Source: Rhodothermales bacterium (GTDB lineage Bacteria > Bacteroidota > Rhodothermia > Rhodothermales > Bin80). Taken from it: 64,000 nt of DNA. The position numbers were made by a program, and so were the translations under genes. Shown in pieces: positions 63,900 to 64,000 of this stretch. The notes under the pieces are model-generated. The model did no database searches and was not told the DNA's origin. It saw only the letters and a program-made list of their open reading frames with translations. The DNA lies in NCBI GenBank assembly GCA_958296045.1, contig CATQHT010000001.1:310001-374000 (forward strand), in the 5' to 3' direction. Within the stretch, counting starts at the first letter, position 1; each line of letters starts with the position of its first letter.

Positions 63900-64000
63900 C
63901 CCCCGCACCTAAACGTGACACACGCCCCCCTGCAGTGATCGAGTCGACGGTTCTGAACTACTTCTGCTATGTTACTTCCGCGCGGCAAGGAGCACGCGAA
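63900..64000. other. Window end
   Basis: About 100 bp after the IS3 remnant with nothing I can assign. Confidence 0.3.

Noticed and set aside
1-64000. CRISPR arrays, rRNA, tRNA genes
   Set aside because: I looked for regularly spaced repeats and for tRNA T-loop/acceptor patterns in the gaps and found none that hold up; a tool search could still find a tRNA I missed.

Overview
The window looks like a chromosomal piece of an aerobic, menaquinone-using member of the Bacteroidota/Rhodothermota side of the FCB group. The pointers are proteins with type IX secretion (T9SS) C-terminal sorting domains, a PorV/PorQ-like outer-membrane protein, a TonB-dependent receptor with a carboxypeptidase-regulatory-like N-terminal domain, a single-chain E1 alpha/beta 2-oxoacid dehydrogenase, and a complete-looking menaquinone operon in a DNA of moderately high GC. 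The lineage is inferred from gene content only. I see no rRNA, tRNA or CRISPR array.

Layout. 1-2925: end of a YfhO-like membrane protein, then a GT4 glycosyltransferase and a UDP-GlcNAc 2-epimerase on the minus strand. 3671-7256: a nest of mobile DNA. A decayed TnpB element with its own inverted repeats has been split by a second TnpB element with different inverted repeats and a TAA duplication; the inner tnpB is itself split by an ORF-less group II intron. 7340-9038: a YbbR-like protein and a small membrane protein. 9051-16461: menF-menD-menB-menA-menC-menE, tightly packed. 16856-29937: an outer-membrane/secretion block (TonB receptor, a large secreted protein, PorV-like protein, a paralogue of the large protein, a beta-propeller protein) carrying a 2.18-kb near-perfect direct repeat. 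30361-32850: TPR lipoprotein and a cystathionine gamma-synthase-type enzyme. 32970-37621 (minus): fused E1 dehydrogenase and a histidine kinase/response regulator pair. 37961-49063: pyrC, ddl, murF, a DHH phosphoesterase, pepA, pdxA, an AGCS amino-acid symporter and an NhaC-type antiporter. 49283-54233 (minus): two T9SS-type secreted proteins, the first with a frameshift at its sorting domain. 55300-60506: glycan-precursor genes (mannosyltransferase-methyltransferase fusion, GDP-mannose dehydratase, GDP-fucose synthase, polyprenyl-phosphate mannosyltransferase-like enzyme). 60559-61848 (minus): miaA and a rhodanese. 61849-64000: gene-poor DNA ending in an IS3-family transposase remnant.

How the genes work together. 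The men operon makes the respiratory quinone. ddl and murF supply and attach D-Ala-D-Ala to the peptidoglycan precursor. gmd/fcl, the mannosyl-lipid synthase, the GT4 enzyme and the epimerase feed surface polysaccharide or glycoprotein. The PorV-like protein and the sorting-domain proteins belong to a T9SS-type export route whose core machinery is not in this window.

The most unusual part is the tnpB-in-tnpB-with-intron nest. Removing the inner element plus one TAA rejoins the outer tnpB frame exactly, and removing the intron rejoins the inner tnpB frame exactly at a residue that aligns with the outer copy.
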